A stretch of DNA of 64,000 bases from Hygrocybe punicea (Eukaryota > Basidiomycota > Agaricomycetes > Agaricales > Hygrophoraceae): assembly GCA_963556145.1 (NCBI GenBank), contig OY744465.1, positions 2,480,001-2,544,000 on the forward strand, in the 5' to 3' direction. Below are positions 38,204 through 51,179 of the stretch, piece after piece. Below the pieces are notes generated by a model, which saw only the letters and a list, made by a program, of their open reading frames with translations, was not told the DNA's origin and searched no databases. Every line of letters begins with the position of its first letter. Position 1 is the first letter of the stretch. Position numbers and translations under genes: made by a program.

Positions 38204-40023
38204 CTACTGTGGAGTCGGGTATCCCGAGCCTGGCGCCGACCCAGGCTGTGACTGCCCGTTAGTGTAATAATTTTGTTGCGACTGGTCATGCTGTTGTTGT
38301 TGCTGCTGCTGCTGCTGCGAACTGACCCGCGGGCTCGATATGAACCCCGGATACAGATTCTGCTGTTGAAGTGGCGACAACGGGCTGCCCTGCTGCGAGA
38401 ACGGATGCGTGGTTGGCGACGCGGAGAGCGCGGAGATGTTTTGGGAAGAAGACGAGAGGTAGTGGTTCGACGGCGGTAGAGGTGCCGCCGGTCCGGCGGA
38501 ATGAGGCCCACCCTGCCCAGGGACGAACAGAAGCCGGTGGTTCTGGCCAAAGTCAACGCTCCCGCCAGGGCCGGTCAGCTGATGCGAAGTGCGCGCGGGT
38601 GGGAGACCGAGCATGTGACGCGTGGAGCCAACGTAGTCGGAGGGGGAGTGGTGGTGGGGTAGAGACTGAAGGGACATGGGGTGATAGAGCTGAAGGGTGT
38701 CTGCAGGCATCGAGGCGCGCCGACCTGAATGGTCCAGCATAGCGGAGGCGGAGACAATGCGGGTAGACGGGGGGAAAGGTGCGGTGGTAGTGGGTCCCGA
38801 CGCTGCTCTATGTGCTGGCGCGAGGATTCGTCGTCGGGCCTGAATGATTTGTTTCATTAGCTACAGATACCACGCGAAAAGGACAAACTGACATTGATCA
38901 TCCAATTGGAGACCTGGCTCATACTGAGGCCGGTAGCGTGACACAGTTGCTTTTTCTCTTCCTCACTGGGATATGGATGATCCGAGTGTCGGTGTAACCA
39001 CGCTTTGAGAAAGTCTGTCGTCTCTTTAGGGAGTTTGCCCCGCTTCCGTTGGGGTCGGTCAACAAGCGTTGAGCTCGGAACGGACTGTGTTGGGCGAGGG
39101 GGAGAGTTGGACATGGAGATGGATCCAGGGGGCATGGAGGACGGTGAATTGTAGGAGTTGGTAGAGGGAAGAAGGAAGTCAGGACTGTGAAACGACCACT
39201 CGTTTTTTATGCCCGCGTTGGACAAAGCCCTGCGGTCAGGCTGACCAGAAATGCGAGCCGAGCCAGCAAACATGCCCGACTGGGAAATTGGGGAGCTAAA
39301 GGAGGAATGCCGCAAGGAATCCTCGTATTTGATTGCGAGGCCGGATAGTTGGCCTGGGGTGGAGCTTGGGCGCACGATTCCCGAGGGGGAGGTTGCCCAT
39401 GTGTCATTATCGGAGAAAGATGACAGGTTTTGGGTACGGGAGGTGTAGTCCGTGGATAGAGGCGAGCCGAAATTTGATGGGGGAAAGGTGGATGCTGAAG
39501 TGGATGGGGTTGTGCCATTTGTGAGAGGGGGAGCTGCAGAATAGGGAGAGTGATCTCCGTATGAGAGGGTAAAGTTTGTATCTGAAGTGAGTCTAGGACG
39601 CGGGGCGGATTTATCGGATGAGGAGTCTGAGGTGGGGTCGGAGGGAGGGGGGAATTGGTAGGTGGAGAGAGATGACTGGTTAGTGGGTGTGTAGTTTACG
39701 CGTATACCAGTTGGTGGGTACGGTGCATGTCTGATACGGGACGCCGATCTGTCGGGGAGATTTGGAAGGGATGATCGACGGGGGAAAGAATCGTCAAAGG
39801 AAGTGAAAATGGAAGGAAGCTGTACTTTTGCGTCCGAAGAGGACGAATCGTCGGATTGCTGGGGCTGCTGAGGGCTGTCGATGTCCCAGGCGTTTTGGTC
39901 GACGGAGATGGTGGGACGAGACTTTTTCGGTTGCGGAGAGTCGCCGGGAGAGGAAGGACGCTTTTCACCGCGAGAAAGGACGCTGCTGTCGGTGTCGGCA
40001 GCGGAGGTTGCAGAGCTGGACAT
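38204..40023 (-). CDS. TALE (KN-type) homeodomain transcription factor
   Basis: A nuclear DNA-binding protein. The start MSSSATSAADTDSS is at 40023, preceded by the P/F-rich leader frame of the 5' UTR. The N-terminal 340 residues are S/T/P-rich and disordered. A basic stretch RPQRKRGKLPKETTDFLKAW leads into helix 1 of the homeodomain. The three-residue-extension signature (HPYPSEEEKKQL) and recognition helix SQVSNWMIN follow, and an intron (GTCAGT...TTCAG, about 38842-38893) continues to ARRRI. W-x-x-N-x-R-R-R contacts are kept. The C-terminal 210 residues are H/S/P/Q-rich with a ten-residue polyQ near 38310, ending PGSGYPTPQ. About 590 residues. TALE factors of this kind regulate fungal morphogenesis; the target here is not known. 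Confidence 0.88.
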
Positions 40024-40921
40024 TCGGCGGGAGTCGTAGTCGATGTCGGAAGGAGAAGGGCTGAAAGCAAGGTGAGGACTAGGGGGGAAAGAAAAAAAGA
40101 AAGGACGGACACTAGGGCCGAAGAAGGGGTGGACGGAGACAAGTCGTTGAGAAACGAGATTGAGTCGCACTTTGGATCCGCGCTAAAGAGAGGCAGTTGT
40201 AAGCGTGCAGAGGCGGAGGAGGGTGACAGGTGACAGCGGGAGACGGGCACTGACAGGGCGAACTGGAGCTGGGCAACGTTGTAAGAGTTCAGCTGGTCGC
40301 TGCGGATTGGGAGTTGGTCGATCATGAGGGAGGGGGGGCACAACAGCGAAGAGCAAAAGACCCTTTGGGGGGGAAACGAAACGAACGCCGGCCTTTTAAA
40401 GTGAATTGCTCAGTGTCCGTGTGAAAAAAACAAACGGAAACGGAACCTTATTAAAATTCCCTTTTCCGGCACACCGAGATGCCATTATTATCCCCAGATC
40501 TCCCCCTCCCCTCCTCCCCGTCCCCCTCCCCCCTCCCCCCCGGCTCTGCTCTGCCAGCCTCCCCCCCCCGGGACACCACCAGAAATCGACCCTCCGTGCC
40601 CCCCCCCGTCCCACTCCTGATATGGCTATATTGTCTCCTTCGCTCAGGCACACTGCGCGCGGAGTTTCGAATTCCCCTTGTCCCCGGTCTTCCTCTTTTC
40701 GCTCCCACAAACCCTCAGCCTCGCCGTGATCTGCGGGCTGTGTCTTGTCCCCCCCAACACCCACACCGCTCTCTGCAGTCCTATGACACCCGGATCTGAT
40801 GCACATCACTTCCTTCGTAATCATCACAACACCCAGATCTCAACTCTGGTTCTCGACTGCCAAATGGAGCCTCTAAACCTTGTAATATATTTCTATCCCA
40901 ACTTAGATCTCGTCCAGAAGC
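40024..40921. other. Upstream region of the homeobox gene with C-rich tract
   Basis: 40500-40620 is strongly C-rich on the plus strand, with long runs of C and CT. 40070-40385 contains the probable 5' leader of the homeobox gene. No gene is supported between it and the 3' end of the next gene at 40922. Confidence 0.5.
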
Positions 40922-43900
40922 CTATCCTGATGGAACTCGTCCCACCTTCCCCTTCTCACCCCTGCCCAGGATACCAACAAGCACCTCATCAGCCTTCGCC
41001 CTCTCCTTCACGCTCACCTCCACCCCGTCCAACACCCGTATCCGTGGACACGCTCGCATAACCAGTCCCCGGTACGCAAGTCGTCCAATATACACTTCGT
41101 CTGGCAGGTCCCGTCGGAATTTGCTGTCCAGCTCTTGCCACACTCTCCCCGCCTCGTTCTTTCCCACTTCCCCCCCATTCTCCGACGGCCCCTGCGCACG
41201 AGGCACATCCTTCACAAGCAGCGGTAGATACCATCCGAGCGTGCACGGGTTCATCCTATATATCCACTCTCGTCAGCTTGTACATCCTGCTATTCGGCTG
41301 CTCTTCCGTTCCCATAATCTATAACGTACCTGCAGTCCAGTATTTCCACTTCTGGCATCCGTTGTAAAAGCCGTATCAAGCTCTTTGTTCCCTTCAACCT
41401 CGATCCGATAATCGTCAACTTCCGCAACCTCCCAAGCCCCGCCAACGCTTCAGCATCCTCGAGGAAATTATAGTTCAGATTCAACGCTCGCAGGTTCGGC
41501 ACAAGTCGCGCTAGCCCTTCCGGCAGTGTCGTCAGCCGACATCCCGCCACTTCTAGATATACCAAGTTGTAACAAGGTTCGTCCAGGAACCCACTCTTCA
41601 AGGGATTGCCTGCGACACCCAGAGAAAAAAAGGTTTCACCACTCGTCAGCATTCCGCGCCTCCCGAGGTATTTGACAAACAAATCGACGCACCGGACAAG
41701 TATAATCGTTTCACATCGCGAGCATCGCGGGTCAAAAAGTTTCTGTTCGAAAAAAAAATTAAAAATCCCGTTAGCCATTTCACCTACAACCAACCCAACC
41801 AACACTGCCATCAACAAACTTACAGCCCTCGACCGCTTTGATAGCGCAGGCTCAGATTCTCCAGTTTCGGTAGCCGGTCCAACTTCACCACACCCTCAAC
41901 ACAGTTGTTGTCCAAATAGAGTGTGCGAAGATTCGGGAACTGCCCCACATTCAGTCCCCGCAACCGGTTACTGCTCGCACGCAGAATCCTAAGCTTCCTC
42001 ATGATTCCCCCAGCCTCCAGTTCTCCAAGTGAATTGTCATCTAGTAACACCACCACCACCATCATCACCACCGCCCCCGGATATTCAATAAGCCCATGAG
42101 AAAATCTCTTATCCCTTTATCCACTCACCGATATTCAGCGAAATCAATGATCCCAACGATGAAAGCCCATAAAGATGATCGAGGCCATTTTGACACAGGT
42201 TCAACATCTCCAATCGGGTCCTGCGCAAAAGAGTGTGTGTGTGTGTAAAAACGCAGTGAACTTGAAAAGAAAAGAAAAACATCCACCATCGATATTGCCT
42301 CAAATCAACGCCGCGAATGCAATTGCCTTGCAGGCTCAGCTTCACTAGCCTCTCCATCCGCTGCAGGCCATCGATGCTCGTAATCTTGTTCGCATCAGCC
42401 CGTAGCTCTCTTAGGTGCCGCAGGCATTCCAATTCTGCAATCAAATTTCATTATCAAAATTACCCAATTTTGTAAATATCCAAAAGTATACGTACGACGT
42501 AGAGAATCAATATCGTTCCGACTGATATCAAGGTTCTCAAGGTTGAGCAGATGGCCGTAGGAAGTGATCGCTGAGAGGCTAATCGATAAAAGAAAAACGG
42601 GAACCAAGGAAACCGATTCAGAATCCCCGCCGAACACTCGGTATGACAGGTGAAATGAAATTTACTCACTTGTTAGATGCGACAGATAGTGTCCGGACCG
42701 TCCCCGGTATACCACTAAGCCAAGACAACTGATTAGAATTCCTGTTCCAAAATCAACCAAAAAAAAAAAAAAGTTCAGTCTCCTTCCTTAGAATAAACGA
42801 ACATGCACATGCTAATGATGGTGATAAGGGAGAGATACACACAGTTGCAACGAATCCAACTGGGGCAAGAACTCTTTCAGCCTCGCAACACTTTCAAGCT
42901 GCCTGTTCGCAAGGTCAATGGAACTCAGACCTTCCCAGTACGGTTCAAACGGTTGCACGTCCGTGATGACCTGCACAAGCCGATCGTGGGCGACTCCAAA
43001 TGAGCATTCCGTCAAAAAAGTTCCGTCGCCGGTTGCACCGCTGCCATTGTAGGCCACAGATCTGGAGAATATCCGCCGCCGAGAGCTGCTCCCTCTCGAA
43101 CTGCCCATAGTGGCGTTGGCGCTCTCAGATAGACTTTGCGTAGCCAGCGATTGTAATTCGTCCGGCCGCCCGGAACCACTCGTCTTCGAAGGGGTCTCAT
43201 TCTCGTCGAAATCTGCGAAAGGAAAAAAAAAAAAGATATTAAATGCCCTCCATATATGTTATACCTCGCTCGACTCCACCTGAATATTCCAAATCACCCA
43301 TCAAGTCTGCAATTCTTTTTGACCGTGCAGATGGAATGAAGCTGGCATTTTCCAAACGCTGACCACTGGCATGGCCCGTATTCCGCCCCAGACCGCGAAT
43401 AGGGCCATCTCTTTTCCCGTCCGAAAAACTTACAGATCGGCGACGCCGATGACCTGTCTTGTTCACAGGTGTCCGATGCCGATTCGGATCCCTCAATGCA
43501 GATACCGGCGTCGAACTAGTGCTTTTCAGAGGCGACCGAGCAAGAATGGGAGTAGCGACTGGCAATGATCCTCGCTGTGGCTGTGACGGCGTACTCAACA
43601 CCACCGCTGACTGGTACACTGTCACGATGGGTGGCTGGAGCGTCATCTGTTCCAGCTCATGCCCATGTTCGGGGTCAGGTTGCGACTCGTCTTCAGAATC
43701 GAAACCATTACCATGATCATCCTCCGCCGTAACTCCCTCTGTGGGGGCTTCGTCCTCCGAATCTGTTGTTTCGTCGTTATCCATCTCGTCCGTCTCCACC
43801 CCAGTCATCACATTCACAACCCCAGCAGAGGGGTCATCAAATGAGAACGACGTCAACTCAACCTCTTCCTCATTCGCCTCCTCCAACTCCTCTATCAGGC

Positions 43901-45960
43901 TCATCCCCACATCAACTGGATCCTCCGCTTCTTCACCACTAGAACCCACAGCCGCCATCCCCGAATCAACTTCCTCCAGGCTCTCGATATCTCTGAACGG
44001 ATCCTCACTCTCGGCACTTTCTTCCATAACGTCCAGATGCTCATCCTCGACTACCCCCACCGTAGCAGCCATCACCGTAGCCTTGACCCACCTCATCATC
44101 ACTTTGTCAAAAATCATCTTCCCAACTCTCAGGGGCAAGGAGGGAAGGTCCTCGGGGGTAATTCGCCGAATCTGGACATGCTTCACGAGCGAACACGCGC
44201 TACCTACGGTCAACGTCGTTCCAGATGCAGTGCTTGATGACACAAATCGTTTTAGGTCCTCATTGGCGGCAGCTCGAGCGGTCGTAGATGGATAGGAGGG
44301 CTCGAGCCCAAGTGAAGGTGGAGGTCCCCGTTGATGGGGATTCGGTTCGGGAATGGGATGGTGTACAAGAACGAGCTTATCCCGTTCATCTGTGAGAGCT
44401 GCATCAGATACCTTCTTAGCTAGATCCTGGTTCACCTCATCGGCTGTCCTCAACCGTCGCAACGCCTTAGCATTGGCATGAGTAGATGCGTCAGAAAGCC
44501 TGGCGGTAGGTTGCTGGGAATGCTCCCGGATATTCTCCTTGTCTGCCAACCATGTCGAAAGCTGGAGGTTGTAAGGAGAGGGTGAACTCGCATATGTTTT
44601 GCCTCCCATATGAGATTCCTCTGTTTCACAAGAGAAGAGACGTTTCGAGCTATTTACGTCGCTCTTGATCTGTGCCATTAGGGCAGCAGCTTGCTGCCGG
44701 TATGATGACGAGGAGTACCCAGATTTGGAACTCGATACACCACCAGAGCCGTCGGATGACAAGCCATTGTGGTTGGGAACGCCCAGGAAGGAGGGACGGG
44801 GCACTGGGGCAGAAATTCAGTATTAAATAGGAATTATTGTGAATGAAGCTACCTTCAGGCGCCTGCTCTGGGGGTATCTGGTCAGGACTACTCTCAGTCA
44901 CGCCAGGGAAAGCTGACGCATGTGAACTAGCAACTGTCGAGATCGTCGAAAAGTCTCGAGCCTGCCTTATTTGTTGCATGAGCGATCTCGACTCTCCAAT
45001 ATAATCTTTTCTGGTATGCCTGGGTCTAGAAACAACAGCTCCAGCACCGTCACCTTCTCCATAGAAATCACTTCGAGGACTGAGCTTCACGCGCTTGGCA
45101 CTTCTCAGATGAGATGTGCTGGGACCAGTGAATTCTGATACAGGAGATAATCCGCGTTCAATTTTGCCAAGCGACCCATTGACAGTACCACTAGCACCAG
45201 AAGTTGTGTTTATGGCAATGGAATCTACCATTGCTGAGAGATGCTCGCGAGTAAATGTGTCGTACTGGAATTGGAAGAGGCGAAGGCGAGGATCGGGTGT
45301 TATAGCTTGCGTAGCTTTACCACCTGGGACGCGTGGCGGTTGTCCGGGGGTACTATGCGCTTGTGGAAATCCCTCGGGCGTTTCTATGGAACCTGGACGT
45401 GGGGCAGTAAAAGTAAACTTGCATTCCATGGTGGCTTTGCGTCGGTCAGCTGAGGACATGTCGGACACCTCCGTTGGGGTTTTCGCTCCATCTGCTGAAC
45501 CATCCGATCGCCTACTACCCTCATTTCCACCAGACTCTGCTCCGTGTTGTGAGGATGCCCACCCTGACTTTGGTGGTGCCTGCGAAGGAAGATGGTTGAG
45601 GGGAGGGGAGGGAGGTTCAAACATGCGCTCCAATGGTAGTGGACTGAAGAAGTCCTTGATACAACCCAGTTTGTTGTTTCGTCCGGGTGTCTTGGGAAGT
45701 AAGGGAACAGCTTCGACATCTTCGCGGATGAGGAACGTCCCGACAGGCTGAGGAGACGTGGCAAATGTTTCAGGGGAGACCGCTGGATCGCGTTCAATAA
45801 CACTTGTGCGTATTTCTGTGATAAGTGGGACGGTTAGTGAGATTGAACGGGTACCATCGGAGCGATTAACATCGTCATCGTCCACAGCGGCTTCGAGCCA
45901 TTCATCTTCAAGTTCTTCAGTTTGCCACCCTGGACGTGGTGTTGAAGGTGCATCGGTCAT
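40922..45960 (-). CDS. Cdc11/Nud1-like leucine-rich scaffold of the septation network
   Basis: The start MTDAPSTPRPGWQTEELEDE is at 45960. The W-x-T-E-E-L-x-D-E-W opening is like that of Cdc11/Nud1 proteins, which sit at the spindle pole body and recruit septation-initiation/mitotic-exit kinases. A long disordered region (45950-43150) has many S/T-P sites, acidic stretches (near 44000-43700) and basic clusters (RHRTPVNKTGHRRRR). Leucine-rich repeats follow from about 43010 (GLSSIDLANRQLESVARL) to 41300 (NLEISRND-like, RNLRALNLNYNFLEDAEAL), split by many short introns. The last exon is MNPCTLGWYLPLL to the stop at 40922. About 1450 residues. Family assignment rests on architecture plus the N-terminal motif; a different LRR scaffold is possible. 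Confidence 0.7.
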
Positions 45961-46339
45961 CAGACTAGACGGTGAGCTAGAATGGCGACCACTGGCAGTA
46001 GGTTGGGGATCCACGTGATCGCGAGCTGTGGTCTTGTTGGTCCACTTTGTTGAAGTGTTTGTTTCTGTGTGGCTACGCCTTCCAGGAATAATAACAACAA
46101 AGCTTGGACCTACCCAATTCAGGAGAGGCACGGCTGGTATAAACTGGTATAAACTAGCATATAAATTTTACCCTCGGCTATTTTGCTGTAATCGCGCTTG
46201 TCTCCGAAATCGAATGATCAGCCGAACACCACATTGATACAAGGAAGGGAGCGCAGTCAACATCACTGTGCAGGCCATACTTGAATTCAGCCTGTGCTGG
46301 TTCGTGATAGCTTGATTTCGACATCCGCCGACGCCGTGA

Positions 46340-47048
46340 ACCACATGAGGACCCCGGCTTGTCCCCAAAAATGTTAGATCCGATTTCCGCCAATTTCTGA
46401 AAAATATGTCCGGACAAAATTTTCGCTCTGGGGTCGTGTGATGTCCGGATGATGGATCTGGCCTACATATACACCCAAAATATGTCCGGATGACGGATCT
46501 AGCATACTAAAAATGTCCCTAAAATTACCAAAAAATCTCAAAAAAATCCTCTACTTCACCTAAGGGTATCTACGCTATATCAGTCTATTTCCTCATCTTC
46601 CTTGCTTTGGCTGTGCTTCTGGGACTCCTTGACATCCTTGGCCAACATTTTTTGGTATTTCTGTAATGTCCTGAAGAGAATGGCTTCTTTTTCTCCAAGT
46701 TCAATGTTGATGACTTGGTTGACAAGGGACATGTCTGAGATAAGTGGTAGAGGGTGAAACTGAGCTGTATGAGGAGCAGTTGACATTGAACAAATTTTTC
46801 TGTTACATGATGCTATATATGGTAGTATAAATATGGTCCGCCGGGGTCATTACCTGGTTAGGATGTCCGGACGCGGATCTGGCATTTCTGCAAGTCGGAT
46901 GGCCATGTCCGGACAATGGATCTGGCTGTACCACCATTTCTGGCCCTCCATGTCCGGATTGGCATCTGACATTTTGACCAAAACCTCAAAATTTTGTCCG
47001 GATTGGGGATCTATCCTAGGTTCAGACAAGCCGGGGTCCTACCACATG
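46340..47048. mobile_element. 693-bp non-autonomous element with 8-bp duplication upstream of the Cdc11-like gene
   Basis: The element spans 46348-47040, flanked by exact ACCACATG (46340-46347, 47041-47048). Terminal inverted repeats are AGGACCCCGGCTTGTC. The interior has repeated ATGTCCGGA(C/T) words in both orientations (46408-47000). It contains the 155-bp repeat shared with 1903-2057 and, on the minus strand (46786-46580), a 68-codon frame ending SQSKEDEEID, probably a captured or relic exon. The 8-bp duplication fits hAT or P-type elements. It lies 380 bp upstream of the Cdc11-like start codon. Confidence 0.88.
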
Positions 47049-47740
47049 CTGATAGGAACTTTTGGAAACTGTTAAGGGTGCAACGACGAGTGTTAATTTT
47101 GATTGTACCCGAAGTTCTGATATCATGATCTAGACGATGCATCAGCTGGAAATCACATTTGATCATGTTGGGTAAGCTTGATTCCCAATTGCGAGGGTTT
47201 CCGGGTTCCTGGTGCCTATAGTCGTAATCATCAAGCTGGTGGTTCTGATCGGCCTTGTCGCACAAAAAATCCGTACAAGGTCTCAAATAAATTCACCGGG
47301 ATTTGTCCGAAACGAGGCAACATGTCAAGGGTGGTTTGTTGTAATCGAATCTATCTAATATATAAAGGATACTGTAGAGGTCCCGCATCATGAGATACGT
47401 GGTCAAATGACTGATGCAGTGATAAAAGAAGTCTACGGTTGAAGCGATGGAGATTATGCGATGATGGCGATTCCGTGGGCATGGATGAATGCTGATGATG
47501 ATGATGAGACTGTTACTGTAAAGCCAGAATGATGGTCAACGGGTGGTAAGGTCCTCTGCACCTTCGTACACTGAAATGTGGATGTGGATTGAAGATTGAG
47601 GCGCGGCTTGTGGCATCGTTAGAACGCATGAGAGGGCTGTTGAATACGTTAATGTGATTAGAACCGCTCACCTGGTGGTTCGAAAACTCACCAGATGAGT
47701 GTACAGCCACATCTGCCCTACCACGGATGGAGAGCTCAGC
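47049..47740. other. Spacer between the 693-bp element and the next gene
   Basis: Short unrelated frames only. Possible 3' UTR of the minus-strand gene that ends at 47741. No RNA gene recognised. Confidence 0.4.
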
Positions 47741-48613
47741 TCAAATGGGCTGTCTGTGAGAGAACGAATTTGATCTTCTTTCATCGTCAATTTTGCCAAC
47801 AAGATAGTTGTCAAGTTGAAAGGACCCCAAATTTGTATCCGAGGATGAACAGCTCGTATCCAGGTTCTCCACAATCGAGCACGCTCCTCGAGATTGGAAT
47901 AATAAGGATGGCAATGGAGGCGAACCACTATATGATCGAGTTGGCAGAACCAGATTGGGTGTTTGAAATCCGATGATATTTTGGTCTGCAAATTTCCTTG
48001 TGGTCTGAGCAGGAAATCTAAATGGTGCTTGAGATGGTGACGGCGAAGGTTCGCCGTCCCATGGAAACACAGAATTAGCTTCAAGGCGGTGGCCTTCGCA
48101 ACGCTCTGGACCCGCAGTTGCTGTACTGCCTCGAGCGCCATCCGCGAATTCCGACACAGAGGAAGGCGGAAATTTTGAAGCAAAACGATTGGACGTGAGC
48201 ACTGGGAAATTGTACAGAAATGGCTCCCGGATCGTAGATTTTGGCTGTGAGGCAATACACCGCAATGCGTCCCGCTCTAGAAAAGATAAATGACATTCTT
48301 TTTGAAATGTGGAGGAAACCGGGCCCTGAACCGTGGACAAAACGGGATCTCGCGCGGAATCGAGTGGAGACATTTCAAAGATGAGGTCAGGTGAAGCTGC
48401 GGCGGCGGCAGGTCTAGATGTCAGGCTCGTCGGCGAGGGAATAGTTAACGATGGATTGGTTAACGTAGATTTGCGTGGTGTAGGTATTTCTATAGGTGTG
48501 GAGCGCTTACGATGAAAGGGACAAGAGTGTTGGCGAGCCTGAGACTCGGAGTGCAATACCATTGTCCGATGCCTGCGAGCGATGGTTTCGGTGGCTTCGA
48601 GTTGATGGATCAC
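47741..48613 (-). CDS. Serine/proline-rich protein of unknown function
   Basis: One open frame of 290 codons. The first ATG is at 48613, and a second one at 48562 (MVLHSESQARQHSCPFHRKR) is equally plausible. The N-terminal part is basic with P-x-P and S-P sites (TPIEIPTPRKSTLTNPSL), then A-A-A-A-A-S-P and a central S/P/F-rich part. The end RRSNSFSHRQPI has an R-x-x-S motif that a basophilic kinase might phosphorylate. No domain, signal peptide or membrane segment was recognised. Uninterrupted length and strand agreement with its neighbours support a gene, but unlike its neighbours it needs no intron, so confidence is moderate. Confidence 0.45.
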   Translation of the reverse strand: MIHQLEATETIARRHRTMVLHSESQARQHSCPFHRKRSTPIEIPTPRKSTLTNPSLTIPSPTSLTSRPAAAAASPDLIFEMSPLDSARDPVLSTVQGPVSSTFQKECHLSFLERDALRCIASQPKSTIREPFLYNFPVLTSNRFASKFPPSSVSEFADGARGSTATAGPERCEGHRLEANSVFPWDGEPSPSPSQAPFRFPAQTTRKFADQNIIGFQTPNLVLPTRSYSGSPPLPSLLFQSRGACSIVENLDTSCSSSDTNLGSFQLDNYLVGKIDDERRSNSFSHRQPI

Positions 48614-50093
48614 AACGGGTTGATCCTATACAACGGCGTACAGGTCAGGCACTAGTCCCGCAGGAATTTACTAGTAATGACCGTATTCGGTGAACACAAT
48701 TCCGCTCACGTGGTTCCTGCAATTCCGCTCGCACTTCTGGACAATACTATGTCCAAAGGAGAGGATGCATAGAAGGTCCTATTCAGTAAAAAAAGCTGTA
48801 GGTAGACTTGAATTGCAAGTCCTCAATCGAAGTGGACTAATGTAATGTTATAGTTCATGTACGTTCATAGTTCAAAAGCTCTCCATTGGTACCGATTTCC
48901 AGACAGCTCAGTCAAAATGTTTTCCCGTGAATCTCGAATCAGTCGGTACTGTCGTACCTCCATCATCGAACCGATCTACATGCTCCACTAGAACCATGTA
49001 CACCCGCTTGAACTATAAATGTAATTCCAAGTTATTAATGAACGTCAATGAAGACTATATATACACTTGACGAAACTACCTGTTTACCGGTTTGAGGTCG
49101 ATTAAGACTTTAGCATGTCGATGTCAAGCCACCGATACATGTTGTCAAGTAATCATCGAAAGACGGAGGAGAGACCATATGTGTGCGGTGTGTTAATGAG
49201 CACGATGTATCATAGATCCTGGGATTGGATGAGCATTGCCGTTGGTTCGTGAACTTCTTTTTTGGTAAATTATTCTTCAGTTAGAAACAGTTTTAATCTG
49301 CTTCGGCTTGGAGCACAGACCGTGATCAACATCGTACTTTGGACGTGGTCTCGAGCATGCGGAGGATAGCATTGCGACTGCGCGATGCCGAACTGCTATA
49401 ATATAGATAAGCTTCAGATAGCGATACTGGCAGAGATGTGCGAGGTGCCTATTCGCCCTGCTGCCAAATTTTTTCATATAGTAGACTCACTCGATCCACT
49501 CAATGACTGGTATCCCACTCGTCCTTCAAAATTCCTCACTGCCCAAACAAGTCGCTCAAGGCCTCTCCCCTGTCCTCCTCAAACAATGGAGCTATGGGGT
49601 ATGAAGCTGTCCTTCGGGTGTGGGTGTAACGATACTATCCAGTGGATGAGGTTTGTCATAAAGGAGAAGGTGATTGCAGACAAGGGGACAAGAGTACAAG
49701 AGTACAAGGGGGTAAGGGGTACAGGGGGATAAGGGACAAGGGGACAAGGAGCGACCAAAAGTTTGAATTGGCTGCGTAACAAACAAGGCTGTCAGCTGGA
49801 TGTGGTCCCTGATGTTCTCCAGCACAATAAGCGCTTTCCCGTTCGCGTGCCCTATTGACGTTACCACGTCCTGGATTGCCAAGAAGGTATAATTTGGGGA
49901 GGGCAACATCCTCAGGTTCAACTAGCTACAGGAATAGTAAGGATGGAAGTCCCCTTGGCATACTTGGAGGGGAAGCGCACAGAAAATTTCCTCCCTGGCT
50001 GCGAAATTGGCCAATGACTACGAGAATGTTGGAGCAGTCTCGTCTTCCAAGGTTATGACAGAATTCCAGGTGTCATGCTGGCTCCAAGAATGA
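48614..50093. other. Intergenic region upstream of the unknown gene
   Basis: No supported gene. There is a short imprecise repeat of GACAAGGGG/GTACAAGG words at 49680-49755. Frames at 49385-49732 and 49592-49921 have no recognisable features. Confidence 0.45.
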
Positions 50094-51179
50094 CTACTGT
50101 CCTACCAGCCGCCACTTGAAGACTGCTTTCCCGACCTTTAGGCGAATGTCCTCCACGACAAACACACCGAGTTTGGGAGACGTCAACCTAGCACTGTATT
50201 CATCATTCAATGCTGTTAGAAGGGTGGGTGGGAAGTGTGGGATCCTTAGGAAGGGTTTGTGCAGTTGTGAGGACAGTAAAGGGAGAATTTCCGGCGGCGT
50301 TGGAATCAGTGCTGATGTTGGCAGACTGGAACTAGTACTCGCAGGGAGATCAAGTAGCGCCCATCCAATCGACGCATGAAATCTCGGATCCACATAAAAC
50401 ACCTTTTGGCGGAGTGCTTTCCAGGTGGGCGCTAGTGCGTCCGCGATCGCTCTCAACTGCAAATCCAATTTATGCATTGGTTTTTAGTACAGGACTTCTG
50501 CATGGTAAGCGAAAGAACGAACGTCGGCGTGTCCTGCACCAACTTCCATAGTTAGAAAGGTTCTCGTCCGCTCGTCGTTTGAAAGCTCCGAGAATGTCGC
50601 AAACGATGTCTGGAACCTATAGGTGGGTTTACTAACATAACAACCCATGCAACGGAGGTGTAAAACATGAACACACGAAGGATATTGTGCGGCCACGGCT
50701 TTGACAACCCTTTTCAAATCTTCACGTTGGTGTGCGTTGAGGTAGATTGGTCGGGACAAGGAAATATGCAGTTCGTGTCCTTCAACGCTATTGGGCTCTA
50801 CCACCACACTGCCGCTGTAGAGGTCAAGTACATGCAATGCCGGCACCGACTCCCTTGCGTGTTTCAGCACATCATCAAGGAGCAGGTGCAATGGCGAGCT
50901 CTTTTCAACCGCAAGAGCCACATATACGTATGCGGCAAATTGGCCATCCCTGTGTGGGGTGGAACGAATACGGCCTTGGTGGACAGAAGGATCGTCGATG
51001 GGCGCCGGGGCAGTCAAGTAGGAGGGAAGAGAGGGGAGTTTTCTTCGGTAGGTTATAAGAATTAGATGACAAGAAAGGGTGAGGAAGAAACACCTTTTCT
51101 TGCGTGGTGGGCTTTGACTTTCGATTGGCCGGTCGTCATCTTCTGAACTGGAATAGCCCACGAGTGTCGCAGTCTTCAT
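50094..51179 (-). CDS. USB1: U6 snRNA phosphodiesterase Usb1
   Basis: A 2H-family 3'-5' exoribonuclease that trims the U6 snRNA tail and leaves a protected end, nuclear. The start MKTATLVGYSSSEDDD is at 51179. Intron 1 (GTGTTT...CCGAAG, about 51044-51091) joins PPRKKR to KLPSLPSYL. The first catalytic H-x-S is in GHELHISLSRPIYL. Intron 2 (about 50608-50668) joins QYPS to FQTSFATFSELSNDERTRTF. Intron 3 (about 50459-50523) joins VGAGHAD to LRAIADALAPTWKAL. The second H-x-S is in DPRFHASIGWAL. The stop is at 50094. About 300 residues, normal for the family. Both catalytic histidines are present. Confidence 0.9.

Noticed and set aside
40396..40827. 143-codon minus-strand ORF rich in G/R/E upstream of the homeobox gene
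   Set aside because: Opposite strand of a C-rich tract, no recognisable features; the homeobox 5' region explains the space.
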